Shown here one piece after another: positions 52,669 through 63,374 of a DNA stretch of 64,000 bases (position 1 is its first letter; each line of letters begins with the position of its first letter). The notes below the pieces were generated by a model. It did not search any database, was not told where the DNA came from, and worked only from the letters and a program-made list of their open reading frames with translations. Made by a program: the position numbers and the translations under genes. The DNA is taken from the NCBI RefSeq assembly GCF_003324165.1, contig NW_025407829.1, positions 434,001-498,000 of the forward strand, read 5' to 3'. Source of the DNA: Naegleria lovaniensis. Lineage: Eukaryota; Heterolobosea; Eutetramitea; Acrasida; Naegleriidae.

Positions 52669-53960
52669 TTATTTAAAAGCATGGATTTTGCTTCCTTTGA
52701 AATCAGGTACAAGTAATTCCCCTGTTTCATTGTCAATATGTATGAATAAGCACCGTGTACATAAATGACCAAATTCAAATTCATGAACTCGTCGTCCATG
52801 CAAATTAAATACAACTACCGTATTTTTTTGTTTTCCACTCACTGCATAGATTAACTTTGAAACACAATCATAGGTAACTCCAAGCGCAGTCACTCCGTCT
52901 TGAGTCAATGGAGTTAATCTTGGCGTTTTAAGCTCATGATCTATCTCCATTACATGTAACTCTTGTTTTTGTGAAGAAATAATAAACTTATTTCGATCAA
53001 TTGGTACAATTCCCCAACAATGTGCTGTGACTTTGGTAATCGGTTGACCGTCCAAACTATTGAGGATCAGAATATTAGAAGAAAACACCTCACAAACGAA
53101 AACTAAATTTTTTTCACTGGTCGATCTTCTTGATGAAACAGCAATTCCATGTGCACCATGTTTGTTTTCTTGACTCCAAACCGAGCATTGTATATTCGAA
53201 TTCGCATCTTGTCCACGCAATCGATCAAGTACAAGCCATAAATTAAATTTTTCAACTGTGTACGTTCTGGAAAACGTTGCAATGATAGCATCATTCTCAT
53301 TCCCATCGAAATTCTCTTCGATGCATAGCCCTCTAGGCCTTCCTTTTGTTGGAACAATTGCCTTAAGAGTTTTAGTTTTTCGATCCATTATTTGAAACTG
53401 AGAATTGTGAAAATCACTCACAACAATGACGTTGTGATTGTTTGAAACATTGACATCCATAAATGAACATGAATAACATGAGCTTTCAAGAACTTTATGT
53501 GGCTGAAAATTCATTGAAAATTCTCGTTTTCGCCTTCCTCTCATTCTTGTGCATAAGTGTTCATATAATTCTCGAAAGTTGCCATCATCATTATTTGTGG
53601 AGTCGTTGTTAAAAAGAATTAATTCAACCCGAACCAGTTGATGAACAAGCATTTTTTTGTGTTGTCCTGTTACATCAATCAATGAACAGTCTGACGATTA
53701 TTTACGAGTCCATCAGTTCTGTTTTGTACAACAAGTTGATAGGTTCGAAGAATCAACATGTTGAAAATCCCAAGGCTTGATCGGGAAGGCACCTTTTTCA
53801 AACCATTACATAAACATAGAGACTGGGTGTGCTCGTTGTCATCCAACAACCAAGCGATGAGCAGCACCCAATCGAGTGCTGGTTGAGAACAAAAAATTAC
53901 AACAGTTGCTGTGTTCCCCTGTGTCTGTGAATACAATCCATTGTACTTTGATTGTATCAT
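52669..53960 (-). CDS. Beta-propeller (NHL-like) protein, likely with one frame break near its N-terminus
   Basis: The main frame runs from an ATG at 53652 to the stop at 52669 (327 residues). Blade-like repeats: NHNVIVVSDFHNSQFQIMDR, RPRGLCIEENFD, NLVFVCEVFSSNILILNSLD, NKFIISSQKQELHVMEID, LGVTYDCVSKLIYAVSGKQ and ETGELLVPDFKGSKIHAFK, as in NHL or six-bladed propellers. A second open frame, 53960-53679, starts with ATG (MIQSKYNGLYSQ) and ends NNRQTVH; one more T near 53682 would join it to LIDVTGQHKKMLVHQ, giving one protein of about 425 residues with an F-box-like stretch at the front (WVLLIAWLLDDNEHTQSLCL). Either two starts or a frame error. It is convergent with the glycine-repeat gene, 22 bases apart. 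Confidence 0.65.
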
Positions 53961-54273
53961 AGCATTGTGAATATATTATAAATCAGGAACAACAAGAGTA
54001 TTGTATAGGATTCAACGTGTGGTGTACAGATTTGTTTATCTAGACTCATTTCTCTACCATCATCGGCATTTGTAAATTTAATTTACCTGTACAGAGAACG
54101 ATACATATCGTGCACTGCTATATTCTTGTTTCAAATCACATCAACAATTGATATTATTATTCTAGATCTCAAATTTATAACCATCATAGCATTGTTGAAA
54201 TTCTGAAGAAATCTCATCATTACTACATCTCACCACAACAACATCAGCTCTCTCGTTTTCGTTTAAAAACAAA
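53961..54273. promoter_or_regulatory. Divergent spacer upstream of Pumilio and the propeller gene
   Basis: Both flanking genes start here. The sequence is AT-rich without a clear motif; no RNA gene or repeat was found. Confidence 0.4.
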
Positions 54274-56826
54274 ATGGTGAACAACAATGCATTCTCTTCA
54301 TCGTCGATGGGTGGAAGCAATACAACACCACTATCATCTAACAACCATAGTACAATGTCTAGACCACCTGTTATGAAGAAAATAACATCTATAATCACCA
54401 GTGGAGCTGAGTTATATGGCGGATACAGAAGTAGCTCGGCACCACCCCAGGAAAGTCTCGACGAGCAATCAAATACACCCACAAACACGAATACCAATGA
54501 ATTGAATATTCGTTCAAACCCTCAATACTACGATTATTATTACTCAAATAAGAATCTCAATCCGAGACTCCCTCCACCTATTCTAACAGCAAACAATGCA
54601 TGGAGAAAGGACACCATTCTCCCAGCAACCACAACAGCAAATGAATTTAACCCTCCGAATTCACCTGGAGCTGTTGGCGATGAAAAGAAATACAAGGCAA
54701 GATCATCAGCTCTCGATCAGATCCAACAGGATTTTCCAAGAACGCCCTCACCTGTTTTCAGCTTGTCCAAAGAACAATCATCACCATCGCAGACATTTAT
54801 ATCCACCACGAATCATCATCAACATAGCAACAACAATGGTTCTCATGCTGTAACGGTCGCATCCATTTTGCAACAACATGATATGGTTCCTCCCAGCGTT
54901 CACCATCATCAACAACAGCATCATCATAACAACAGTTATGGAACTAAAGGTGGCAATGGTAAAAAGAACGACCATCGAGGCGGTTATCATCCATCTTCGC
55001 AGGCATATGATACAAGCCAAACCAGAAATATGCAGTCACAGCAGTATGGTGTTCCATATCATGTCATGACAGCAGAACATGGCGAAGATACACATCCACC
55101 ATCAGATGAACAACTCAATGAACAATTTCAACAAATGAACATGAATTGGGATGCTGCTTCCAACAATGCTGGCTATCCTCCCATGATGTACCCTAACGGT
55201 CAACCTCCAGTGGAGTACTATAACCATCCTCATTATGGGAACAATGTAATTCTTGTTAGACCTCAACAACCACAACCGGTGGTGCATTCCGACCAAGGCA
55301 TGCGACAAATGCCACCTTATTACGTACCACCCAATGGGGTTCCATATTTCATTCCTCCATCTTATGTGGTTCCACAGAATCAACCTCCACATATGAATGT
55401 TCCAGTTGTAGATAATAGACAAACAGCGCAACACATGGTACCTCCTCCTCATGGAGTAAATCCTCAATATCATCATAATGGTACATGGTCTGGCACTCCT
55501 CAAACTCATTTCCATCCTCCTCAACAAACTTCAACAAAATCTACGGGTAATAACAATGGTCATATTCCTTCTACAGCAACAGCTGGTGGCTATCATTCTA
55601 GTGGACATCATGTATCAAATAACAGCAACCTATCATCATCACCACATACGAGCTCACCAGTTAGCAATGCTTCGAGTGGTAACAACAAACATAGAGGCGA
55701 CAGAAACGAAAACCATTCTTCAAGAAAGCCACCAAGAAACAATGCAAATACATCCTATCATTCCTCAACGACTGAGCAAGTACCAATGTCTGCATTAATG
55801 GATGAATTTAAGAATGGTAGATCTGGTCGTAAATACGAGCTTTCTGACATTGTTGATCATGTTGTTGAATTCTCCAGAGATCAACATGGGTCAAGATTTA
55901 TTCAACAAAAGTTGGAGAAAGCTTCAAATAATGAAAAGGAGTTGATTTTCAAAGAAATTCAGCCCCACGCTCAATCTCTCATGATGGATGTCTTTGGAAA
56001 TTATGTGATTCAAAAATTCTTTGAGTTTGGAAGCGTTCAACATAGAAAAAAGCTTGCTAAGGAACTACAAGGAAATGTTCTCAATTTAACTCTACAAACT
56101 TATGGTTGCAGAGTCATACAAAAGGCATTGGACGTCATTGACAATGAAGACAAAGAGACGATTGTAAATGAATTGAAGGGTAATGTTATGCGTTGTGTTC
56201 AAGACCAAAATGGAAATCATGTAATTCAAAAATGTTTTGAACGTGTTCCACACAAAATGATTCAATTCATAGTTGATGGATTTAAAGGAAAGGTCTACGA
56301 ACAAGCAATTCATATTTACGGTTGCCGTGTAATTCAACGTATCTTGGAACACTGTACAGAAACTCAAACTGCTCCAATTTTGCAAGAGATTTTAGAAAAT
56401 GTTTCCCGTTTAGTGGTTGATCCTTATGGCAATTATGTTGTTCAACACGTTTTGAGTAACGGAAAGCCATCGTACAAGTCTCAAATAATTTCTGCCTTGA
56501 GTAGAGACATTCAAACGTTATCAACGAACAAATTTGCCTCAAATGTTATTGAAAAATGTTTTCAGCAAGCAAACAAGAAAGAAAGAGATAACATGGTTGC
56601 AGAATTAATTGGAGATTTGAAAACCCAAGACTTCTCAGACACACCTTTTTTCTCAATGATGAAAGATCAATTTGCGAATTATGTCATCCAAAAAATTATT
56701 GAAACATGTGATCCTGCACAAAGACAAACGATCACGGAAGCAATCAGACCACATCAAGAAAAGATCAAAAAACTACCGTTTGGAAAGCATATTCTGGCAA
56801 CCATTGCCCAATTTGAGGAATTGTGA
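54274..56826 (+). CDS. Pumilio-family (PUF) RNA-binding protein
   Basis: 850 residues, single exon. The first 500 are low-complexity (Asn, Gln, His, Pro, Ser), as in many Pumilio proteins. Eight PUF repeats fill residues about 510-850. Base-contact residues by repeat: 1 HGSRFIQQ, 2 FGNYVIQK, 3 YGCRVIQK, 4 NGNHVIQK, 5 YGCRVIQR, 6 YGNYVVQH, 7 FASNVIEK, 8 FANYVIQK. The triplets (SRQ, NYQ, CRQ, NHQ, CRQ, NYQ, SNE, NYQ) are those of human PUM1, so the protein should bind UGUANAUA in 3' UTRs and repress or destabilise those transcripts. Cytoplasmic post-transcriptional regulator. Confidence 0.96.
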   Translation: MVNNNAFSSSSMGGSNTTPLSSNNHSTMSRPPVMKKITSIITSGAELYGGYRSSSAPPQESLDEQSNTPTNTNTNELNIRSNPQYYDYYYSNKNLNPRLPPPILTANNAWRKDTILPATTTANEFNPPNSPGAVGDEKKYKARSSALDQIQQDFPRTPSPVFSLSKEQSSPSQTFISTTNHHQHSNNNGSHAVTVASILQQHDMVPPSVHHHQQQHHHNNSYGTKGGNGKKNDHRGGYHPSSQAYDTSQTRNMQSQQYGVPYHVMTAEHGEDTHPPSDEQLNEQFQQMNMNWDAASNNAGYPPMMYPNGQPPVEYYNHPHYGNNVILVRPQQPQPVVHSDQGMRQMPPYYVPPNGVPYFIPPSYVVPQNQPPHMNVPVVDNRQTAQHMVPPPHGVNPQYHHNGTWSGTPQTHFHPPQQTSTKSTGNNNGHIPSTATAGGYHSSGHHVSNNSNLSSSPHTSSPVSNASSGNNKHRGDRNENHSSRKPPRNNANTSYHSSTTEQVPMSALMDEFKNGRSGRKYELSDIVDHVVEFSRDQHGSRFIQQKLEKASNNEKELIFKEIQPHAQSLMMDVFGNYVIQKFFEFGSVQHRKKLAKELQGNVLNLTLQTYGCRVIQKALDVIDNEDKETIVNELKGNVMRCVQDQNGNHVIQKCFERVPHKMIQFIVDGFKGKVYEQAIHIYGCRVIQRILEHCTETQTAPILQEILENVSRLVVDPYGNYVVQHVLSNGKPSYKSQIISALSRDIQTLSTNKFASNVIEKCFQQANKKERDNMVAELIGDLKTQDFSDTPFFSMMKDQFANYVIQKIIETCDPAQRQTITEAIRPHQEKIKKLPFGKHILATIAQFEEL

Positions 56827-56881
56827 AGCAAAGTCCTTCAATAAACATTGTATTCATCAAAAATTTACTTCGTAACAATAT

Positions 56882-58534
56882 TTATCTCCTTCTTCTTCCC
56901 AATTTTCTTGCAACTCGTTTTACTGCTTTTGCAGCTCTCTTAATGATGTTTTGCTTCTTGGCTGTTGGTTTGGCAGTGGTAGCTCTCTTAATGATGGTTT
57001 GCTTATGGGCTGTTTTTACTGGGGCAGCTGTAGTTTTTGGAGCTGTAATTGCTGGCTTGCGTGCAGTGATAACACTTTGTGTGGAAACGGTTGGTGTCGC
57101 TGGAGTAATTGCAACTGGTTTTTTCTTTTTGATAATTGTTGTCTTGGTAGGAAGTCTAACTGCCTTCACAATCTTCTTACTTTTTGAAGCTTTAACTTTT
57201 GGAGCAGAAGGAATTGTTGGTTTGACAACAGGCTTTGCGGGAATAGAGCTTGTTACTGGTTTCACTGAGGCAGTAGCTACAGAATTTGTTGTCGATCCAA
57301 CTGTGGGCTTCGTTGGCACCTTTACAACCTTACTTGCTTTGCTTGGAGTTGGCACTTTTGGAGTGGTTGGTTTGATTGCTGGCTTTGTTGGAGCCGAGGT
57401 TGTCACTGGTTTCACCGCAGCAATGGTGACGGAATCTGTTGGCTTTGTGCTGTTATTGGTTGTCTTTGGGCCGTCCACTTTTGGAGTGGTTGGTTTGATT
57501 GCTGGCTTTTTGGCAGAGGTTGGCTTGGTAACTTTTTTGGTGACTGAACCTGCTGCTTTGGGAACAACGATTGCTTTGGTTGTTGGCTTTGTCTTCACAA
57601 CCTTTGGTTTCACAACTGGATTTGCTGACACAGAAGCTGACATTGGTTTTACAGAGGTATTCACACCAGATTGTGCAGCAGTGGTTGGTGCGTTAAAAAC
57701 AGATTTTTTGATTGGATTTGGAGTAGATGAAGGCTTCCCTGGAACCGAAGTGGTCACTGGTTTCACAGCCGCAGTGGTGACAGAATCTGTTGGCTTTGTG
57801 TTGTTACTGGCTGTCTTTTGGTCGTCCACTTTTGGAGCGGTTGGTTTGATTGCTGGCTTTTTTACAACAGAGGTTTGCTTGGTAACCTTTTTGGTGACTG
57901 AACCTGCTGCTTTGGGAACACGTGTTGGTTTGATGTTGACAACCTTACTTGCTTTGCTTGGAGTTGGCACTTTTGGAGTGGTTGGTTTGATTGCTGGCTT
58001 TGTTGGAACAAGTGTTTTCACGGAAGCAGTTGCAACAGAGGGAGATGGAGCAGTGGTGGCTTTGGATGATGAAGCAGAAGGTTTACGCCCGGATCTGCTC
58101 TTCTTAGTTCTGGTTGAGGATGTTATTTTCTTTCCAGAGGATTTGTTCTTTCTGGTTGTTCGTGTTGTCTTTTCTACTGATTTCTTGGTGGCACAATTCA
58201 GACACAGCTTGGTCAAAGCATCAATTTCAAATTTAAGCGTTTGTTCAACGGTCGTTAATTCACTTGAGATTTGGTTTTGGTTTTGAACGTAAGCTTGTGA
58301 TTGGGAATCGGATGGCATTGTCTGAGCAGCACGAATAAGAGTTTGAACTTCCTTATGTCCCTTAGTGGTTCTGGCTAATTGCTTCTTCTTCTTTAACAAC
58401 AACTTTCTTACATAAACATTATCGTTAGATTGTTGGGCGGATGTGGTAGGTGTAACAGCACCAGCCGCGGTTACAAAGCAAACACCGGCGAGAAGGATCA
58501 CGAGCAACGATGCAGTAATTAAGGATACCTTCAT
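56882..58534 (-). CDS. Secreted polycationic Lys/Pro/Thr-rich repeat protein
   Basis: 550 residues, single exon. A signal peptide (MKVSLITASLLVILLAGVCF, then VTAAG) precedes a short helical region with two cysteines (LCLNCATKK). The rest is nearly all Lys, Pro, Thr, Ser, Ala and Val. A block of about 65 residues occurs twice (PKAAGSVTKKVTK...KPAIKPT.PKVD...KPTDSVT.AAVKPVTTS), and KPAIKPTTPKVPTPSKASKV also occurs twice. The end is an amphipathic cationic helix, IIKRAAKAVKRVARKLGRRR, resembling antimicrobial peptides or histone-H1 tails. Possible roles are cyst-wall or surface binding, or release of a membrane-active peptide at dibasic sites. It has no match to a named family that I know. The opposite strand is open over 487 codons, a by-product of the repeat composition. 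Confidence 0.75.
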   Translation of the reverse strand: MKVSLITASLLVILLAGVCFVTAAGAVTPTTSAQQSNDNVYVRKLLLKKKKQLARTTKGHKEVQTLIRAAQTMPSDSQSQAYVQNQNQISSELTTVEQTLKFEIDALTKLCLNCATKKSVEKTTRTTRKNKSSGKKITSSTRTKKSRSGRKPSASSSKATTAPSPSVATASVKTLVPTKPAIKPTTPKVPTPSKASKVVNIKPTRVPKAAGSVTKKVTKQTSVVKKPAIKPTAPKVDDQKTASNNTKPTDSVTTAAVKPVTTSVPGKPSSTPNPIKKSVFNAPTTAAQSGVNTSVKPMSASVSANPVVKPKVVKTKPTTKAIVVPKAAGSVTKKVTKPTSAKKPAIKPTTPKVDGPKTTNNSTKPTDSVTIAAVKPVTTSAPTKPAIKPTTPKVPTPSKASKVVKVPTKPTVGSTTNSVATASVKPVTSSIPAKPVVKPTIPSAPKVKASKSKKIVKAVRLPTKTTIIKKKKPVAITPATPTVSTQSVITARKPAITAPKTTAAPVKTAHKQTIIKRATTAKPTAKKQNIIKRAAKAVKRVARKLGRRRR

Positions 58535-58947
58535 GATGATGGAATTATTTTTTTTAGTGATGAAATTTCGCCCCTTTTACAGTTTCTCAACTACAGCTCA
58601 TAAATCTTTCGGTCGGTACAACTAATTTTCTCATGAGTGATTAATGACAATACATCATTGTAGCAACCACATGTTCATCAGAAATAAATGGTATTGGCAT
58701 TGATCATTAGAGAAAATATGGAACGATCATGATCTATCTTGAACTTGTGAAGATGTTGTTCTTTCTTTGAAGCATGAAGTGGTACGGTACTCTTAAATTC
58801 TGGAACAACATTCCTCCAGCAAGCACCAACTTTTGGCAACATATGTTTTCAGCCCTCTCAACTTTTAGTCTTTGAACACAAAGAAAATCAATTTATTTTT
58901 TAAAATAAAAAATAATTAATTGATTTTTTCATCAACAACCAAAAAAA
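58535..58947. promoter_or_regulatory. Divergent spacer between the polycationic protein and V-ATPase subunit D
   Basis: 413 bases from which both neighbours are transcribed. A very AT-rich core at about 58889-58925 (TTTTTTAAAATAAAAAATAA) lies just before the V-ATPase start. Nothing else is supportable. Confidence 0.4.
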
Positions 58948-59724
58948 ATGAGTGATGCCAAGAATCGTCTCCAGGTGCTACCCAGTCGTATGACCCTGCA
59001 AAACATGAAAATTCGTCTTCAGGGTGCCAAGAAGGGACACTCACTATTGAAGAAAAAATCTGATGCTTTGAATATTAAATTCCGTTCCATCCTGAAAGAT
59101 ATCAAAGAACAAAAAGAAGGAATGTCGGATATGTTCCGTAAAGCCTATTTTTCACTTGCCGAGGCTAGATACAACGCCGGAGACATTTCATACGCAGTGA
59201 TTGAAAGTGTCAAGAGTGCTGCAACAAAAGTAAAGATGAGAGCTGAGAATATTGCAGGTGTTACTTTACCAGTTTTTCACCCAGATGATGGCGCACAAAG
59301 TGAGGAAGGAATGACATCAATAATTTCACGTGGTGGTGAACAGATTCAAAATTGTAAATCCATCTTTACTGAAGCTTTGAAAAATCTCATCAAACTTGCT
59401 AGTTTACAAACCAGTTTCGTTACACTTGATCAGGCCATCAAAATTACCAATCGTCGTGTGAACGCTCTTGAAAAAGTTATTCAACCAAAGATTCAAAATA
59501 CCATTAGCTATATTATTAGTGAATTGGATGAATTGGAAAGAGAAGAATTCTTTAGATTGAAGAAGATCCGTAACAAGAAAATCAAGGACGCTCAAAAGAA
59601 ACAAAAAATTGCAGAAGCCAAAAAGGAAGAACAGGCAAAGTCTGCCACCAAACCTGCAGCTGCTGTGATTGAAACAAAGAACGTTTTTGATGATGCAGCT
59701 GAAGACGAAGATGTTGTTGTGTAA
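58948..59724 (+). CDS. V-type H+-ATPase subunit D
   Basis: 258 residues, single exon, ATG after eight A. The N-terminal [20 protein letters not shown] then [19 protein letters not shown] is the family signature, and [20 protein letters not shown] then [15 protein letters not shown] that of the C-terminal helix. Subunit D forms the central rotor stalk of V1 linking ATP hydrolysis to proton pumping; it acts on endosomes, lysosomes and the contractile vacuole. The extra Lys/Ala-rich tail (residues about 215-258) is longer than in yeast Vma8 and ends DEDVVV. Equivalent human gene ATP6V1D. Confidence 0.96.
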   Translation: MSDAKNRLQVLPSRMTLQNMKIRLQGAKKGHSLLKKKSDALNIKFRSILKDIKEQKEGMSDMFRKAYFSLAEARYNAGDISYAVIESVKSAATKVKMRAENIAGVTLPVFHPDDGAQSEEGMTSIISRGGEQIQNCKSIFTEALKNLIKLASLQTSFVTLDQAIKITNRRVNALEKVIQPKIQNTISYIISELDELEREEFFRLKKIRNKKIKDAQKKQKIAEAKKEEQAKSATKPAAAVIETKNVFDDAAEDEDVVV

Positions 59725-59808
59725 TTTAATTTATCGATAACCCATACAATGCCAATAAACAGTTGAGTTTTTTTGAACAACGCTTTGAATCCAGTAACTC
59801 AACAAAAA

Positions 59809-62800
59809 ATGTTCATTTCCACATCATCTCCAATATCCTCTCACATGGACCCTGTGAGGAACAATGTCGATAGCGATCCTCCCACGCCAACCATTGCCAA
59901 TCTCGAAAATGGCCTTGAATCTCCACTACTCCCGATTCTAACTCCTGCTCTTCATTCAAGAAGAGGACTATCGGGATCTTCCATGCTATCAGACGAGGAC
60001 GGAGGAAAGGATACGAACAGTAATTTATCAACATCCTCTTCGAGTCATCAAAATCCTTCTCACGATCATCACTCACACCACCAACCCTTTTCACAGTCAT
60101 CACCGTCTTCAAAATTAGACAATCAAGAAAAATCTCGAGATCGCGGGACAAGCATTCATCATCATCCAAATAATCAAAACGGGTTCAACCTTCTTTGTTG
60201 CCCGAATTCTGTGAAAGGAATTTATTTAAGTGCAATTTTAATTTTCACAGGAATTATGCTTTTAGTTACAATGATTTTCATGTTTAGCGTATCGCATTCT
60301 TTGAGTCACGACTCCAATACGAGAGTGGTTGTTGAGGATCAAAATCATATTTCTGATTCAGATTTATTACATTCAAGCCCAGATTTAAGCAGTTTAGAAG
60401 GTATGGTGATTTTTGTGTAACTTACGGATCGCATTTACATTAATTTATGACACTGCATTATTAAATTATAAACATTAAAATTGCATATGAAAAAGGCGAA
60501 ACCACGTCAGATGGAAAAGTAAAAAGAGATCATCTCATGAAAAAGCCCAAAATTATATCTCCCTCCATTTCATATCAGGTTCATTCTTGGAACGATTTAA
60601 GACAATGGATTCAAGGCTATCAAAAAGGAGTCAGATATTTCAAAGTCGATGTTTATTATCACATTGACTATAAAGATTTTGTAGAAAAGTATGGACGTGC
60701 ATGTAAGAGAAGCGTTCATGATTTTACAACAACGAGTACACTACCATCTACAACAAAAACATCATGCTTGATTTTAACACATGATGCTCCAGAAATTGGA
60801 GGTATTACCAATGGTATTGGATATTTTGATATCATTGACCTTATTGACACTGTAACCGACATTAGAAAACGATTTAAAACATCTCCAAACGATGAGTCTG
60901 AGAGAATTTACATTGCTCTTTGTATGAAATATCACAAATTAATGTTTAACAGCAACGCCGGCACTGGAACTTATGTCGTTGGAACTATGAAAAATCCTTG
61001 TCTACCAAAACCTGATAATGAGTGGCTCATACTTGTAGATGACATGTATCAATTATTTAAATCAAGAACTGAAAAATTGGGTTTAAATGTGGAATTTATA
61101 CTGGATGAGAGCGGAACTCCTGGAGGTATCAAATCATTGGCAAGAAGATGCTTGGAAAACAAATGGCCTGATTGGCCCTATACTTACATTTCCATGCGAG
61201 ATCCTCCAGAAATTATGGAAAACCCTAATGAGGGTAAAAAATCTTGGATTCCTTCAATTTCTTCTAAAACCGACAAGTACAATAGATACAAATATCTGAA
61301 TCAACCAATTTTTGATGAATTCAAAACCAAGAAAATTGGATTACCAAGTCAAACTTTTTTCCTGGAAGAAGCACAACGTTTTTCCTATGGAAGATTTAAC
61401 GAACTTCCCGAGAGCAAGCTGCTATGGGAGCCCTCACGTACGTGTTTTATGTGTATTAATCATGTTTCAAATGACATTGATACCTATGTGCTCGTAATTG
61501 AAACTGAAAATTTCAATTATGAACATGTTTTTGTCAAAAATTCGATCAGATCAACAAGATATATGGAAAACCCTTGAAGTTTACAAGAAAAAACCTGTCA
61601 AGAAAGGAGTCTTGAGATTTTCTACAAATATTGATCCCATTCAAACAGAAGTATTCCTCTCAAAATATTCAAAGTATGGTAGAAACGAACCATTGCCAAA
61701 TACCAAAGCTGCCATCAAGCCCAAAGTTGTGTCTATTGATGACTCTGATAATCTCATGTTTGTTTATGAGAAGGAAAAGTCTTTAAGTTATTCATTTTAC
61801 GATTTCCATACACATCGAATTTCTCCATCATCCGTCATCAAGAACAATAAGGGTGAAGTACTATCGCTCGACTCTATGAATGTCGTCAATATTATGAAGC
61901 ACAAAATTTCTAGCCAATTACAACCACTGAAGGCATTTAGATTGGTAATTGTATTCAACGATGGGCAATTGCATATCTACAAAATCGTAAAGAATATTGA
62001 AAAGAATAGTTTTGAACTTGGTTTAGAAACGTCTGTTTCTCTTATGAATCCATTGAAGACCTCTGATGAAATTCTTGCAAGTACTCTCGAGTCCTCGATG
62101 AACACTTTATTATTGTTTACAAGAAATACTCGATCAAAAGTATTATCCATTTACGCTTACCGAATTTTGCAATCCAATGAAAAATCAGTGACTGGAACAA
62201 AACTCATTCAAACATTTACCATTCCAAACAAATTAGAAAAGATTGATATTTTGAAACACTTGACCATTCATGCGCTTTCGTTATCACCACTCGATGCAGA
62301 AAATTTACCTTCTCAATTGGATTTACTTGTGTTAATTGCCTATTCCACAACCAATAACAATGTCTATGGAACATTTATTACTCTTCCAATACAAGAAGCA
62401 GGTGAGAGCAAGATGAACCAAGACGCTCGTCAAGCCACTCTTCTCTCATCACCTGTGTATTCACAACTTCTTGGAGTGGGTGCTAATCCATCTATTTCCT
62501 CATTGCGTATTACACATCAATTGAAAAATTCACAAGACACCACACCTCAACCAATGGAAAGGACATTTGTGTCAATATTTTGGGGAGAAGGTTTCTGTAA
62601 CAATGCAGAAATTCATAATGTTCAATCATTCCCTTACACTTGTTCCCTCAAGAGACTTTCATGCCCCAATGTTTTACAATATTCCATGATGAGTATTAAT
62701 GAATTTGTGAAAACCATACAAAGTGCCTCTGCTGTTAGTAAGAGTGTCGGAACAACGAGTACAACCAGTAGTAGTAGTAGTAGTGCCACTCTCTCTTCTG

Positions 62801-63189
62801 CAGAAAAAAGAATGATACAAATCAACAAACCATTCGACAATCCACATTTATACTTTGATCACAGATATTTATTATCTCCATGTAAGGAAAATATGTTATT
62901 CGGATGCTATGATAGAGGCTCAGATCCCAATGTGTTGCTATTTAAACACGACCCAACTTTGAATCTTGTGAGTGCACTGAGCATTCACATTGGAGTTCCA
63001 GAGGAAAATTATACCTTTAACTTTGGAAATACTCAACCCGATCCACAACAAGAGGATTCAGCAAGCAAGAATTCGGATCAAGTGTCAGAAAATTATGAAC
63101 TTGCTACTTGTGTTGCATGCGGCGATGCATTACCGTATGATGGTCTTGTGTTGGATGAGCTTTTATTCTCGGTCAAGTTGTTGAATTGA
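59809..63189 (+). CDS. Type II membrane protein with PLC-like TIM barrel and propeller-like C-terminus, one frame break
   Basis: Exons 59809-60400 and 60496-63189. The first 140 residues are disordered (Ser, His, Pro); one membrane helix follows (GIYLSAILIFTGIMLLVTMI). After the intron the extracytoplasmic part resembles the PLC-like/GDPD TIM barrel: GVRYFKVDVYYHIDY, CLILTHDAPE and later IYIALCMKYHKLMF, NVEFILDESGTP, SLARRCLENKWPDWPYTYIS. Metal and acid-base residues fit only loosely (HD in LTHDAP). The last 550 residues have repeated beta strands like a propeller (VVSIDDSDNLMFVYEKEKSL, LVIVFNDGQLHIYKIVKN). Near 61520 the frame shifts: EHV continues best as LSKIRSDQQDIWKTLEVY if one T of the TTTTT run is extra. 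It may hydrolyse glycerophosphodiesters outside the cell, but this is weak. Confidence 0.65.
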
Positions 63190-63374
63190 TAGAGTGAGTC
63201 TCTCTGACACATCATTTCATGATGTGATGGTGTTGCCTTGATGGAATAAATTTTGGCGCCCAACAAGTGTATAATTTTAAAAAACAAAAAAAGCCTTCAA
63301 AGCGCGTTACAGTTCAGACACATTTCCCTTTAAAAATTATTTGAATCAACACCAAGACGACCTACTTCGGAGAG

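Noticed and set aside
53679-53960. A separate small gene of 93 codons upstream of the propeller protein
   Set aside because: It more likely is the N-terminal part of that protein cut off by one missing base; kept within that entry.
56823-58286. Plus-strand open frame of 487 codons opposite the polycationic protein gene
   Set aside because: It is hydrophobic and repetitive only because its antisense is Lys/Pro/Thr-rich repeat coding; the minus-strand frame has an ATG and a signal peptide.
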